The notes under the pieces: generated by a model
What the model saw: the letters and a program-made list of their open reading frames with translations, nothing else
Databases searched by the model: none
Told to the model about the DNA's origin: nothing
NCBI GenBank assembly: GCA_002844335.1
Contig: CP019154.1
Span: forward strand, 1,364,001-1,428,000
Origin: Haloarcula taiwanensis
GTDB lineage: Archaea; Halobacteriota; Halobacteria; Halobacteriales; Haloarculaceae
Direction: 5' to 3'
DNA length: 64,000 nucleotides
Position numbers and translations under genes: made by a program
In this document: positions 42,339-50,429 of the stretch, piece by piece
How positions within the stretch are numbered: the stretch's first letter is position 1
Layout: every line of letters starts with the position of its first letter

Positions 42339-43121
42339 TTACCCGAACGCGCCGAGGCTCGACTGAAGGTCCCGGTCGGTCCCGCCGTCTGAGAGTTCGT
42401 AGCCAACGAGCTGGCGGAGGTCCACGGCGTAGACGCTGCCGTTGTTCGCAAGCACGGCGACTCGTCCTTTCGTCCCTCGGACGGTCCCCGTCGCCAGGAT
42501 TTCATCCATCGGTCGGTCCGACAGAGTCAGACCGTACTCGAAGTCGTAGGTCGCCAGCGGGTCGTAGCGCTCACACAGCGACGCCCACCAGTCGGTGTCG
42601 ACGGACTGGTCGAAGCCCGATATTTTGGTGGGCACTCTGACCCGGTCCCCCAGTTCGGCGGCGATGTCGGCTTCGACCTGTCGGGCGATACGGCCGTCGG
42701 CGACGGTCCGGAGGTGGGCGGCCTTGTCTGCTCCCTGCTCGCGGAGCCGGGTTTCCAGCCGCCAGGAGCGGGTGACGCCGACCTTGATAACATCGGGCGC
42801 GAACGCCGCCAGATACACCGCGTGTTCCTCGTCGCAAGTGTCGAGCGGTTTGTTGCAGTCCCCGGTACAGCGAGCACACGGCCAGATGTCGGTGTGTTCC
42901 GGGCAGTATGGCGCGGGGTCGTTGTCACAGTGAAAATGTCGGTCGCCGTCGACCGCGCCGGCGCAGTGTCGCTCGCCGAGTGTGTATGAGAGTTCGGTGT
43001 CCGGGTCCAGCCGCTCAGTAATCACGCTCCCGTCCTCGGCCAACAGGAGCGCGGCGTGTTCGTCGACCCGCGCGCGATAGCCCACGACCTGCACGTCCGG
43101 CGGTTCGGCGCGGAGCCGCAA
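42339..43121 (-). CDS. DUF2797 family protein with GIY-YIG-like region
   Basis: The 260-residue product carries a Cys/His-rich central part (ERHCAGAVDG, HCDNDPAPYCPEH, CARCTGDCNKPLDTC), which looks like zinc-binding knuckles. A GIY-YIG-like core follows (AVYLAAFAPDVIKVGVTRSW, RLETRLREQGADKAAH). DUF2797 is a bacterial and archaeal family without firm function; the GIY-YIG likeness hints at nucleic-acid binding or cutting. The first in-frame start is a TTG at 43121; a GTG a few codons inside is possible. It is divergent from the PEBP-family gene. Confidence 0.78.
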   Translation of the reverse strand: MRLRAEPPDVQVVGYRARVDEHAALLLAEDGSVITERLDPDTELSYTLGERHCAGAVDGDRHFHCDNDPAPYCPEHTDIWPCARCTGDCNKPLDTCDEEHAVYLAAFAPDVIKVGVTRSWRLETRLREQGADKAAHLRTVADGRIARQVEADIAAELGDRVRVPTKISGFDQSVDTDWWASLCERYDPLATYDFEYGLTLSDRPMDEILATGTVRGTKGRVAVLANNGSVYAVDLRQLVGYELSDGGTDRDLQSSLGAFG

Positions 43122-43139
43122 ATGGCTGCCGGGACGATG

Positions 43140-43148
43140 TTTTTATCG
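43140..43148 (+). promoter_or_regulatory. TATA box of the PEBP-family gene
   Basis: TTTTTATCG lies 22-30 bases before the ATG at 43170, in the typical position for a leaderless haloarchaeal transcript. Confidence 0.6.
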
Positions 43149-43169
43149 TTGTCTGTCATATCTTCAGAC

Positions 43170-43625
43170 ATGGCAAATCTACAGCTCCGAAGTCCGGCGT
43201 TCGACGACGGCGAGCGCATTCCCGAGGAACACGGCTACTCGGCAGCGAACACGAATCCCCCGCTGGAGGTCGAGACTGTCCCGTCGAACGCCTCGTCGCT
43301 CCTCCTCATTGTCGACGACCCGGACGCGGAGGAGCCGGCCGGGAAGGTGTGGGACCACTGGCTCGTCTGGAACATCCCGCCAGATATCGGCCGGATTCCG
43401 GAAGGATGGGAGCCTGCCGAGGCAACAGAGGGACAGAACGACTTCGGCGAGGTTGGCTGGGGCGGTCCGAGTCCGCCCGACCGAGAACATACCTATCGGT
43501 TCCTCCTGTACGCGCTAGATACGACGCTCGACCTCTCTCCGGCGGCAGACAAAGATGACGTATACGACGCGGCTAGCGGCCACGTCGTCGAAAAGGCACA
43601 ACTGAACGGTACGTATCCGGCCTGA
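43170..43625 (+). CDS. PEBP/YbhB-YbcL (Raf kinase inhibitor-like) family protein
   Basis: The 151-residue protein has the ligand-pocket signature of phosphatidylethanolamine-binding proteins: NTNPPLEVETVP, LLLIVDDPDAEEPAGKVWDH (Asp-Pro-Asp), WLVWNIPPDIGRIPEG, and WGGPSPPDREHTYRFLLYAL (the Pro-Pro then His core). Members bind phosphate-bearing small molecules or lipids; the prokaryotic role is not settled. There is no signal peptide, so it is cytosolic. It has its own promoter and is convergent with the epimerase gene. Confidence 0.92.
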   Translation: MANLQLRSPAFDDGERIPEEHGYSAANTNPPLEVETVPSNASSLLLIVDDPDAEEPAGKVWDHWLVWNIPPDIGRIPEGWEPAEATEGQNDFGEVGWGGPSPPDREHTYRFLLYALDTTLDLSPAADKDDVYDAASGHVVEKAQLNGTYPA

Positions 43626-43632
43626 GCCGCGC

Positions 43633-44559
43633 TCAGAGTTCTTCGAGCAGTTCGCGGGTCGACTGCCGCACCGCGTCGTCGCTCGACTGTTCGGGTTCCC
43701 AGCCGAGCGCGGAGAGCTTATCGATGGAGAGGCGCATCCGCGGCACGTCGCCGGTCCAGCCGCGGTCGCCGCCGGTGTACTCGTACTCGGGGTCGATATC
43801 CATCTCGTCGGCGACGATGCTGGCGATGCGGTCGACCGAGGTAGTCGTCCGCGTGCCGAGATTGAACACGTTGTGGTCCCTGTCAGCGTGTTCGACGGCA
43901 AACAGCATCGCGTCGAGACACTCAGAGATGTGCATGTAAGATTTCTCCTGGCGGCCGTCACCGAGAATCGTCAGCGTCGACGGGTCCTCGGAGAGTTTCT
44001 CGATGAAGTCGGGAATGACCGCCCCCCGCAGGCGTGGCCCGACGATATTGGCGAACCGGAACACCCACGACTGGATGTCGTGGCTGTGGGCGTACGTCGA
44101 GACGAGTGACTCCTCGGCGAGTTTCGCCGCGCCGTAGACGCTGATCGGCTCAAGCGGCGCGTAATCTTCCGGTGTCGGTCGCGGCGCCTCGCCGTATACC
44201 GTGGAGGACGACGTAAACACCAGATTCCCGACGCCAGCGTCCTGCATTCGTTCGAGGATGTTGTACGTGATGTCGCTGTTGTCCTCGAACTGCCGGCGGG
44301 GGGTGTCCGTATCCACCAGTTTCGACGCCGCGAGGTGGACAACGAGGTCGACGTCGCTCGTGATAGCCTCAGCGACGACATCGGGGTCGGTAAGGTCACC
44401 GTCTAGATAGGTTGCGTCCCCGTGGACCCACTCGGATTGTCCGTTCGCTTCGTTGTCGACGACCACTACGTCGTTGTCCGGAACGAGGCGCTCCACCAGA
44501 TGCGACCCGATAAAGCCTGCCCCGCCGGTGACGACTATTCGCTTCTCTGATACGTCCAT
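43633..44559 (-). CDS. NAD-dependent sugar epimerase/dehydratase (GalE-like)
   Basis: The 308-residue short-chain dehydrogenase has the NAD loop GGAGFIGSHLVERL, the Asp that sets NAD preference (VVVDNEANG), the catalytic Ser/Thr in FTSSSTVYGEA and the Tyr-x3-Lys in YGAAKLAEE. The C-terminal half resembles UDP-glucose/GalNAc epimerases (IVGPRLRGAVIPDFIEKL, MHISECLDAMLF). It acts on a nucleotide sugar, perhaps for S-layer glycans; the exact sugar is open. It stands without other sugar genes. Confidence 0.88.
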   Translation of the reverse strand: MDVSEKRIVVTGGAGFIGSHLVERLVPDNDVVVVDNEANGQSEWVHGDATYLDGDLTDPDVVAEAITSDVDLVVHLAASKLVDTDTPRRQFEDNSDITYNILERMQDAGVGNLVFTSSSTVYGEAPRPTPEDYAPLEPISVYGAAKLAEESLVSTYAHSHDIQSWVFRFANIVGPRLRGAVIPDFIEKLSEDPSTLTILGDGRQEKSYMHISECLDAMLFAVEHADRDHNVFNLGTRTTTSVDRIASIVADEMDIDPEYEYTGGDRGWTGDVPRMRLSIDKLSALGWEPEQSSDDAVRQSTRELLEEL

Positions 44560-44647
44560 AGTTGCGATGTTACGTATGCGAGGTAAAACGTTGCGGTCGC
44601 GGCCGATTCCAGTGGAGTCGGTAGCCCCGTACCGGATGACAACGTCG

Positions 44648-44654
44648 TTTTATA
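44648..44654 (+). promoter_or_regulatory. TATA box of the DsbA-like gene
   Basis: TTTTATA lies 23-29 bases before the ATG at 44677, giving a leaderless mRNA for the DsbA-like/trm56 pair. Confidence 0.6.
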
Positions 44655-44676
44655 GCTTCCCCTGTGAGAGTCGGCT

Positions 44677-45330
44677 ATGACTCGATTCACTCGCCGCGGC
44701 TTCCTCTCGGCGACGACTGTCGCTCTCGGCGCGCTGGCCGGGTGTGTCGGTGGCGGTTCCGAGTCGGCCGGAACGGAGACGCCGACCCCCGCGCCGGGCC
44801 AACCGCTCTCGACGCCGGTTGCAGGCGACCCTGAAGCTGACGTTACGGTCGCTGTGTACGAGGATTACGCCTGTCCGCACTGCGCGACCTACTCGGAGTC
44901 CGTCTTCCCTAAAGTTCAAGACGACTACCTCACTGCTGGAGCCGTCCGGTACGAGTTCCATGACTTCCCGATACCGGTCGACGAGGAAGTATCGTGGCAG
45001 GCCGCAAGCGCCGCGCGTGCCGTACAGGACAACGTCGGCGACGAGGCCTTCTTCACCTACTCCAAGCGTCTGTTCGCAAACCAGAACCAGCTGGGGCCGG
45101 ACACCTACGCCGACCTGACGGAGGGACTGGACGTCGACGGCGAGACCGTTCGAGCGGCTGCGACGGGGGAGCTGTACCGCCCGACGGTCTCCGGTGACCG
45201 CGAGGCCGGTATCGACCGCGGCGTCCAGGGAACACCAGCCGTGTTCGTCAACGACGAGCAGGTCGAGTGGAGCGAGATTGCTTACGAACCGGTCCGGGAC
45301 GCTATCGAAGCGGCACGGAGCGACGGATGA
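44677..45330 (+). CDS. DsbA-family thioredoxin-fold Tat lipoprotein
   Basis: The 217-residue protein opens MTRFTRRGFLSATTVALGAL with a twin-arginine motif and a lipobox (LAGC, Cys23), so it is exported and lipid-anchored. After a Thr/Pro linker comes the thioredoxin fold with the active pair CPHC in VYEDYACPHCATYSES (about 68-71), YEFHDFPIPVDEEVSWQAAS and the cis-Pro loop QGTPAVFVNDEQVEW. It should oxidise or isomerise disulfides on the cell surface. The stop overlaps the trm56 start (ATGA), an unexpected operon partner. Confidence 0.92.
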   Translation: MTRFTRRGFLSATTVALGALAGCVGGGSESAGTETPTPAPGQPLSTPVAGDPEADVTVAVYEDYACPHCATYSESVFPKVQDDYLTAGAVRYEFHDFPIPVDEEVSWQAASAARAVQDNVGDEAFFTYSKRLFANQNQLGPDTYADLTEGLDVDGETVRAAATGELYRPTVSGDREAGIDRGVQGTPAVFVNDEQVEWSEIAYEPVRDAIEAARSDG

Positions 45331-45869
45331 AGGACTCCCCGCAAGTGACGGTACTTCGGCTGGGCCACCGCCCCGGTCGGGACGAGCGGATGACGACCCA
45401 CGTCGGACTCACCGCACGCGCGCTCGGGGCAGACAAGGTCGTGCTGGCCAACGCTGCCCGCAACCAGGCCGACACCGTCATTGACATCACCGACCGGTTC
45501 GGCGGCCCCTTCGACGTGGCTTCGACGGAGGAGCCAAAGCGACTCATCCGCGACTTCGAGGGGCGCGTCGTCCATCTGACGATGTACGGCGAGCCGGTCC
45601 AGGACGTGGAAGGCGACGTTCGCGCGGCCCACGCCGAGGAGCCGCTGCTGGTCGTCGTCGGCGCGGAGAAAGTCCCCTTCGAGGTGTACGAACACGCCGA
45701 CTGGAACGTCGGCGTCACCAATCAGCCACACTCCGAGGTCGCCTCGCTAGCTGTCTTCCTCGACCGCCTGTTCGAAGGCCGGGAGCTGGACCGCGACTGG
45801 GAGAACCCCGACAGGGTGGTCGTCCCGCAGGAAACCGGCAAGCGGGTCGTCGACCCGGACGAAGAGTGA
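45327..45869 (+). CDS. trm56: tRNA (cytidine(56)-2'-O)-methyltransferase
   Basis: The 180-residue archaeal-specific SPOUT enzyme methylates C56 in the tRNA T loop. The N-terminus VTVLRLGHRPGRDERMTTHV, the middle FGGPFDVASTEEPKRLIRDF and the knotted cofactor site (LLVVVGAEKVPFEVYEHADW, VGVTNQPHSEVASLAVFLDR) match the family. It is coupled to the DsbA-like gene by a four-base overlap. The open frame begins earlier at 45267, but the MKDSPQVTVLRLG start fits family length. Confidence 0.9.
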   Translation: MKDSPQVTVLRLGHRPGRDERMTTHVGLTARALGADKVVLANAARNQADTVIDITDRFGGPFDVASTEEPKRLIRDFEGRVVHLTMYGEPVQDVEGDVRAAHAEEPLLVVVGAEKVPFEVYEHADWNVGVTNQPHSEVASLAVFLDRLFEGRELDRDWENPDRVVVPQETGKRVVDPDEE

Positions 45870-45894
45870 TACCCACGCAGTTGTGCCGCGGGCC

Positions 45895-45900
45895 TTTTAT
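45895..45900 (+). promoter_or_regulatory. TATA box of the sulfatase-like gene
   Basis: TTTTAT lies 25-30 bases before the ATG at 45925. Together with the lack of a Shine-Dalgarno site it supports this start over the earlier in-frame ORF start at 45883, which lies upstream of the box. Confidence 0.6.
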
Positions 45901-45924
45901 CGCTCGACGCTAACTGTGGCTCAG

Positions 45925-47277
45925 ATGTCGCGTCACAACGTGTTGCTCGTCGTCGCTGACAGTCTCCGCGCTCGGAGCACCTCCGTGCTGGGCTATCGCC
46001 GTGAGACGACGCCCTTCCTCGACGCCTTCGCCGAGGAAGCAACGGTGTACACGCAGGCTCGCAGCCCGAGCAACTGGACCGTCCCCAGCCACGTCAGTCT
46101 GTTCACGGGCCACGAAACCCACGAACACGGCGTCGACCACACCGCTAGACTCGACGCCGGCCACACGATCTTCGAGGAACTGGCCGATGCGGGCTATGAC
46201 ACGGGATTGTTCTCCGATAACCCGTTCCTGACCGACCACGAGTCGGGCCTCGACGAGGTGTTCCAGACGGCTGTCGGCTCGCCCGAAGAGTACGATTCGG
46301 CGTACGAGACCAACGGCTCGCTGGGCGACTGGCCCAACGGCTTCTGGTACGCCGATCGGACGCTAGAGTGGATCTCTGAGCGGGAGGGCGACTGGGCCGC
46401 CTGTATCAATCTGATGGACACCCACCGCCCGTACGAACCGCTCGCCGAGTACGACGAGTGGAGCGACGAGCGCTCCCGCGACATGCAGGAGTCGATGGGA
46501 TTCAAGTGGCACTGGGAGTTCCTCTCGGGGACCCTCTCGCTTGGCTTTGCCGGCATTCTCGAACAGATATACGACGGCGCAGTCCGGCAGGCAGACGCCA
46601 TCTTCGAGAGTCTGATCCGTGGACTAGAGGAGCAGGGTGTCCTCGACGACACGCTGGTCGTCTTCGCCGGCGACCACGGCGAGGGGTTCGGCGAGCCGAC
46701 GGCGATTCCTGCGGAGCCGCCGGCGGTCAGCCATCGCATCGGGACCCACGACACGATGTACCACGTCCCGCTCATCGTCCGTGCCCCCGGCCAGCGTGAG
46801 GGACACCGCGTCACCGACCTGGCGACGCTCAGCCGATTCCCCGACGCCGTCCGCGCGATGGCGCTCGGCGACGGCAACGCCGACGGCCCGGCGTTCGCCT
46901 CGCCGAACGGGACCGTCGTCGCGTCCCAGTCCCCTATCGGTCCGGCGATGCGCGAGGAGGCCGAACGGGTCTGTGGGGACGCCACCCCGTTCGCAAAACA
47001 CGCCAGGCTGGTCTATCACGACCGGCCCGGCGACGAAGTGCGAAAACGGGCGGCGTGGGGCGACAGTGCCCACGAATCCATCATCAAAGGCTGTGGCGGC
47101 ACAGCCGAGGATACCGATATCGATGCCGCCATCGTCCGGAACCACTTCGACAGCGACCGGTACGCGGACGTGGATATTGCAACGCCGCTCGACGGCTACA
47201 CCGAGTTCGAGGATGCGTCCGACACGCAGTTTGCCGGGGACCTCGACGAGCGACTGGAGGCACTGGGATACAAATGA
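45925..47277 (+). CDS. Sulfatase-like hydrolase/transferase
   Basis: The 450-residue protein is of the alkaline phosphatase/sulfatase fold: MSRHNVLLVVADSLRARSTS (first metal Asp), the active-site region ARSPSNWTVPSHVSLFTGHE and DDTLVVFAGDHGEGFGE (second metal Asp-His). The Cys/Ser-x-Pro-x-Arg motif needed for formylglycine is not present, so a true sulfatase activity is doubtful; phosphoethanolamine- or glycerol-phosphate-transfer relatives use Thr here. No signal peptide is seen. Its stop overlaps the dihydrofolate reductase start by four bases. Confidence 0.85.
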   Translation: MSRHNVLLVVADSLRARSTSVLGYRRETTPFLDAFAEEATVYTQARSPSNWTVPSHVSLFTGHETHEHGVDHTARLDAGHTIFEELADAGYDTGLFSDNPFLTDHESGLDEVFQTAVGSPEEYDSAYETNGSLGDWPNGFWYADRTLEWISEREGDWAACINLMDTHRPYEPLAEYDEWSDERSRDMQESMGFKWHWEFLSGTLSLGFAGILEQIYDGAVRQADAIFESLIRGLEEQGVLDDTLVVFAGDHGEGFGEPTAIPAEPPAVSHRIGTHDTMYHVPLIVRAPGQREGHRVTDLATLSRFPDAVRAMALGDGNADGPAFASPNGTVVASQSPIGPAMREEAERVCGDATPFAKHARLVYHDRPGDEVRKRAAWGDSAHESIIKGCGGTAEDTDIDAAIVRNHFDSDRYADVDIATPLDGYTEFEDASDTQFAGDLDERLEALGYK

Positions 47278-47831
47278 CGACAATACCCGACACAGAACTG
47301 GTCCTTGTGGTCGCCGCCGACGAGAACAACGTTATCGGTCTGGATGGCGGCGTCCCCTGGCACTATCCCGAGGACGTGCGCCAGTACAAGGCCCGTATCG
47401 CCGGCCACCCTATCATCCTCGGCCGGCGGACGTTCGATTCGATGAAGCCCATCCCGGACTGCTACACCGTCGTCCTGACGAGCGACGACAGCCGGAGTGC
47501 CAATGCGGAGACAGTCGAGTACGCCACGACGCCCCAGATAGCCGTCGAAGCAGCCGCCCGCGCCGGTACGACCGAAGCGTTCGCCGGCGACAGCGCTGGC
47601 GCAGGTGACTCGCCGCCTATCACGTACGTCATCGGCGGCGAGGCGGTGTACGACCTGTTTCTCCCGTTCGCCAGCCGGGTTTTCCTCAGCCGCATCCACG
47701 AACGCAACGAGGGCGACCGGTATTTCCCGGATATGGGTTCAGAGTGGACAGAACTGTCCCGAGAGTCGTACGACGGGTTCGATGTCATCGAGTACAAGCA
47801 GGCGTCGCCGCGGCCGCTTGAGGACCTATGA
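47274..47831 (+). CDS. folA: Dihydrofolate reductase
   Basis: The 185-residue enzyme has VLVVAADENNVIGLDGGVPW (substrate-loop start), HYPEDVRQYKARIAGHPIIL, GRRTFDSMKPIPDCYTVVLT and YVIGGEAVYDLFLPFASRVF (NADPH-binding GG). It has a short acidic insert in the middle (TEAFAGDSAGAGDSPPI), as seen in halophiles. It reduces dihydrofolate to tetrahydrofolate. It is coupled to the sulfatase-like gene; no thymidylate synthase gene is next to it, although hts-hdr pairs are known in other haloarchaea. Confidence 0.93.
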   Translation: MTTIPDTELVLVVAADENNVIGLDGGVPWHYPEDVRQYKARIAGHPIILGRRTFDSMKPIPDCYTVVLTSDDSRSANAETVEYATTPQIAVEAAARAGTTEAFAGDSAGAGDSPPITYVIGGEAVYDLFLPFASRVFLSRIHERNEGDRYFPDMGSEWTELSRESYDGFDVIEYKQASPRPLEDL

Positions 47832-47929
47832 CCGGTCACCGATGAAGCAGGCGACCCGAAACTGTCCGTGGTTTGAAAACCATAGCTGTTAAAGTAATCC
47901 AACTGACTACTATTCGGCAGCAACACGCG

Positions 47930-48181
47930 ATGTTAGATAAAATCAAAAAATCCGTATCAGATGTACTCTCGGGTGGGAAGGAGCAGTCGGATAACGGACT
48001 ACAGGCAGGCACGGTGAGTAATAAACGCATTCAGGCTAGCTCTGCCGGCGACGACGGTGCAGATTCGACCGGCGAACCCGAATCGAATCTCTACGAGTGT
48101 CCGTCCTGTGACTCCGTCTTCGTCGCTATCGACAAAGAGACGTGCTCCTCCTGCCGGACTCCGGTCGAGCGAATCGAATAG
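47930..48181 (+). CDS. Small zinc-ribbon protein
   Basis: The 83-residue protein starts MLDKIKKSVSDVLSGGKEQS at the ATG at 47930. It has a helical first third, a disordered Ser/Asp linker and a C-terminal two-Cys-pair ribbon (YECPSCDSVFVAI, then TCSSCRTPVERIE). A longer frame to 47873 has no good start context. Such small proteins are often found with transcription or protein-complex genes; here TFE lies just downstream. Confidence 0.7.
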   Translation: MLDKIKKSVSDVLSGGKEQSDNGLQAGTVSNKRIQASSAGDDGADSTGEPESNLYECPSCDSVFVAIDKETCSSCRTPVERIE

Positions 48182-48327
48182 CGGGGCGGCGCTGTTGGAT
48201 ACCGTTTCAAACGGTAGCGGAAAACACTGCTCACCGCCGCTGTTGCTGAACATCGGGCTCGAGAGCGCTCCGTGCCAGCAGCACGGTCCCGTCCCGTGTC
48301 GGCGTTCAAGAGAGGACGACCCGATGG

Positions 48328-48333
48328 TTTTAA
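48328..48333 (+). promoter_or_regulatory. TATA box of the tfe operon
   Basis: TTTTAA lies 27-32 bases before the ATG at 48360. It sits after the small zinc-ribbon gene, so tfe and its followers can be transcribed on their own. Confidence 0.55.
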
Positions 48334-48359
48334 CCACGTGACTCCCGGATGTGCGGGTA

Positions 48360-48890
48360 ATGGCTTTTGAGGAACTCTTGGAGGACCCCGTCATACAGAA
48401 GTACCTCCACGAGCTGGTCGGACCGAAAGGGATGCCGGTCGCCGCCGCGCCGCCGGACGGCGAAGTGACCGACGAGGAACTGGCCGAAGAGCTCGGGCTC
48501 GAACTGAACGACGTGCGCAGAGCGCTGTTTATTCTCTACGAGAACGACCTCGCGACCTATCGTCGGCTCCGAGACGAGGACTCCGGATGGCTCACGTACC
48601 TCTGGACGTTCCAGTACGAGAAGATTCCCGAGCAACTGCAAGAGGAGATGCACCGCCTGCTCGACGGCCTCGAAGAGCGCCGCGAGTACGAGCGGGAAAA
48701 CGAGTTCTACCTCTGTGAGCACTGTGGCATCCGCTTCGAATTCGGCGAGGCGATGGAGTTCGGCTTCGAGTGTCCCGAGTGTGGCAATCAGGTCGAAACG
48801 ATGGAGAACACCCGTCTCGTCACCGCGATGGAGAACCGCATCGAGGAGCTCAGAGACGAGCTGAACGCCGACGTGGACGTGGAAGCCTGA
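48360..48890 (+). CDS. tfe: Transcription factor E (TFE alpha)
   Basis: The 176-residue protein has the winged helix of TFE (MAFEELLEDPVIQKYLHELV, TDEELAEELGLELNDVRRAL, FILYENDLATYRRLRDEDSG), followed by a zinc ribbon with two Cys pairs (LCEHCGIRFEFGEAMEFGFE, CPECGNQVE) and an acidic helix at the end. It helps RNA polymerase open promoters. The ATG at 48360 is preferred over the GTG-type start three codons before. The stop overlaps the DUF2110 start by one base. Confidence 0.93.
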   Translation: MAFEELLEDPVIQKYLHELVGPKGMPVAAAPPDGEVTDEELAEELGLELNDVRRALFILYENDLATYRRLRDEDSGWLTYLWTFQYEKIPEQLQEEMHRLLDGLEERREYERENEFYLCEHCGIRFEFGEAMEFGFECPECGNQVETMENTRLVTAMENRIEELRDELNADVDVEA

Positions 48891-49561
48891 TGGTCGTTCT
48901 CGGTACAAAAGTGTACGTCGCCGGCGACGCCCGGGACCGTACGCTCGACGGACTGCGCTCGATGGTCGGCAACGAACTCGGCGACCTCGACGTGGAATAC
49001 GACATCGGCCTCCGGGACGACGAGTTCCCGTCGGTGACTGTCGACGGCCCCGACGAAACCGTTGCGCGAAACCTCCTCCGCGAGGAGTTCGGCGAGCTGG
49101 TCGCCGACCACGAGGACGGGGAGACGTACGTCGGAACGCTCGACTCGTGGGACGAGGACGGCTTCGTTCTCGATGTCGGCTTCGGCCAGACGGTCCGGAT
49201 TCCGGCTGAGCAGCTCGGTCTCGGCCAGGGGACGCCGACCCAGATCCGAAAGCGGTTCGGACTGGTCCAGCACCTGCCGCTCCGGTTCGTCGCCGGCGAC
49301 CCGCCGCGTCTCGCCGAAGTCGAACAGGATCGCCTCTACGAGTGGACCCGCGGCAACGGCCGCATCAACGCCAACAGCGTCACCCGCTCGGAGGCGCGCG
49401 CCACGGTCAACCGCGCCGGCCACGCACAGGACATCGTCACCGTCGAACGCATCGGCCTGCTGGAACAGAGCATCGTCTGTAACCCGGACACCGACCCGCC
49501 GGGACTGCTCGCCGACATCGGGCAGTACATGCCGTCGGAGCTGCTGGCAATCGTGCCCTGA
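48890..49561 (+). CDS. DUF2110 family protein
   Basis: The 223-residue product starts MVVLGTKVYVAGDARDRTLD, joined to tfe by a one-base overlap (TGATG). It contains an S1-like or related middle region (VGTLDSWDEDGFVLDVGFGQ, TVRIPAEQLGLGQG) and a C-terminal part with HLPLRFVAGDPPRLAEVEQD and AQDIVTVERIGLLEQSIVCN. DUF2110 is an archaeal family next to tfe in many genomes; the constant pairing suggests a role in transcription or RNA binding, but none has been shown to my knowledge. Confidence 0.85.
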   Translation: MVVLGTKVYVAGDARDRTLDGLRSMVGNELGDLDVEYDIGLRDDEFPSVTVDGPDETVARNLLREEFGELVADHEDGETYVGTLDSWDEDGFVLDVGFGQTVRIPAEQLGLGQGTPTQIRKRFGLVQHLPLRFVAGDPPRLAEVEQDRLYEWTRGNGRINANSVTRSEARATVNRAGHAQDIVTVERIGLLEQSIVCNPDTDPPGLLADIGQYMPSELLAIVP

Positions 49562-49571
49562 CTTTCGAGCC

Positions 49572-50354
49572 ATGAAACGCCGCCACCTCCTGCTGGTCGC
49601 CGTTCTCGCACTGGTCGCCCTCTCGGGCTGTACCGGCTTCTTCGGCTCCGAAGAGGTCGACCCGGAGCGGCTGAACGAGAACGCGAGCTACGACTGGAAC
49701 ACCTCGGCAGACGGGACCATCGTCATCGAGGAGTCGAAATACACCGCCGTCTACGCCGTCGAAAACGAGACGACGTTCGACGTGTACACCGTCGACAGCC
49801 TCGGGCGCGAGCGGAGCGTCCCCATCAGTGCGCTTCGGTTCCGGTACGAGAACGGAACTGTCGTTAGCGCCGCCAACTCCTCGCTGAGCGCCTCGGAAAC
49901 CCGCCAGCGAACGACTGTCAATCTCTCCGGGAACGTCTCCGGAAAAGTGGGGTACTCAGTTGGGCGGACCGGCAAGCGCTTCGCCTCCCCGACCCTCGTC
50001 GAAGACGGATCGTACACGGTCGTACTCCCGCCCAACACTGGGGCCGGGATACCGTTCCTCTCACGGATTAGCCCGGGTGGCTACGAGTCCGAGACCGTCG
50101 ACGGCCAGCAGGTCATCCGCTGGGACGAGGTGACCGCCGACCAGATTATCGTCCGGTACTACCTCGACCGTGACCTGTGGCTGTTCGGCGGCCTGTCGGC
50201 CATCGCCATCGTCATCGGCGTCGTGGGAACGCTGTACTACTACCGGCAGCTACAGGCGGTGATTCGCCGACGCAAGGAGGCCGGTATCGACCTCGAAGAA
50301 GAGGACGGCGACGACGACCCGCGGGACCGCGGGCCGCCGCCAGGAATGCGCTGA
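49572..50354 (+). CDS. Membrane lipoprotein (DUF5803-like)
   Basis: The 260-residue protein begins MKRRHLLLVAVLALVALSGC, a Sec signal with lipobox, Cys20 lipidated. An external beta-rich domain follows (TIVIEESKYTAVYAVENETT, VNLSGNVSGKVGYSVGRTGK), then one membrane helix (LWLFGGLSAIAIVIGVVGTL) and a charged cytosolic tail. It follows DUF2110 after 10 bases, so an envelope protein is carried in the tfe operon. Function is unknown. Confidence 0.82.
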   Translation: MKRRHLLLVAVLALVALSGCTGFFGSEEVDPERLNENASYDWNTSADGTIVIEESKYTAVYAVENETTFDVYTVDSLGRERSVPISALRFRYENGTVVSAANSSLSASETRQRTTVNLSGNVSGKVGYSVGRTGKRFASPTLVEDGSYTVVLPPNTGAGIPFLSRISPGGYESETVDGQQVIRWDEVTADQIIVRYYLDRDLWLFGGLSAIAIVIGVVGTLYYYRQLQAVIRRRKEAGIDLEEEDGDDDPRDRGPPPGMR

Positions 50355-50429
50355 GGGCGGAACGGGACTGAGCACGGTTCGCAGACGCTAACCGGGTCAC
50401 TTTTTCGCATCCGGCGTGCACACACGGCT

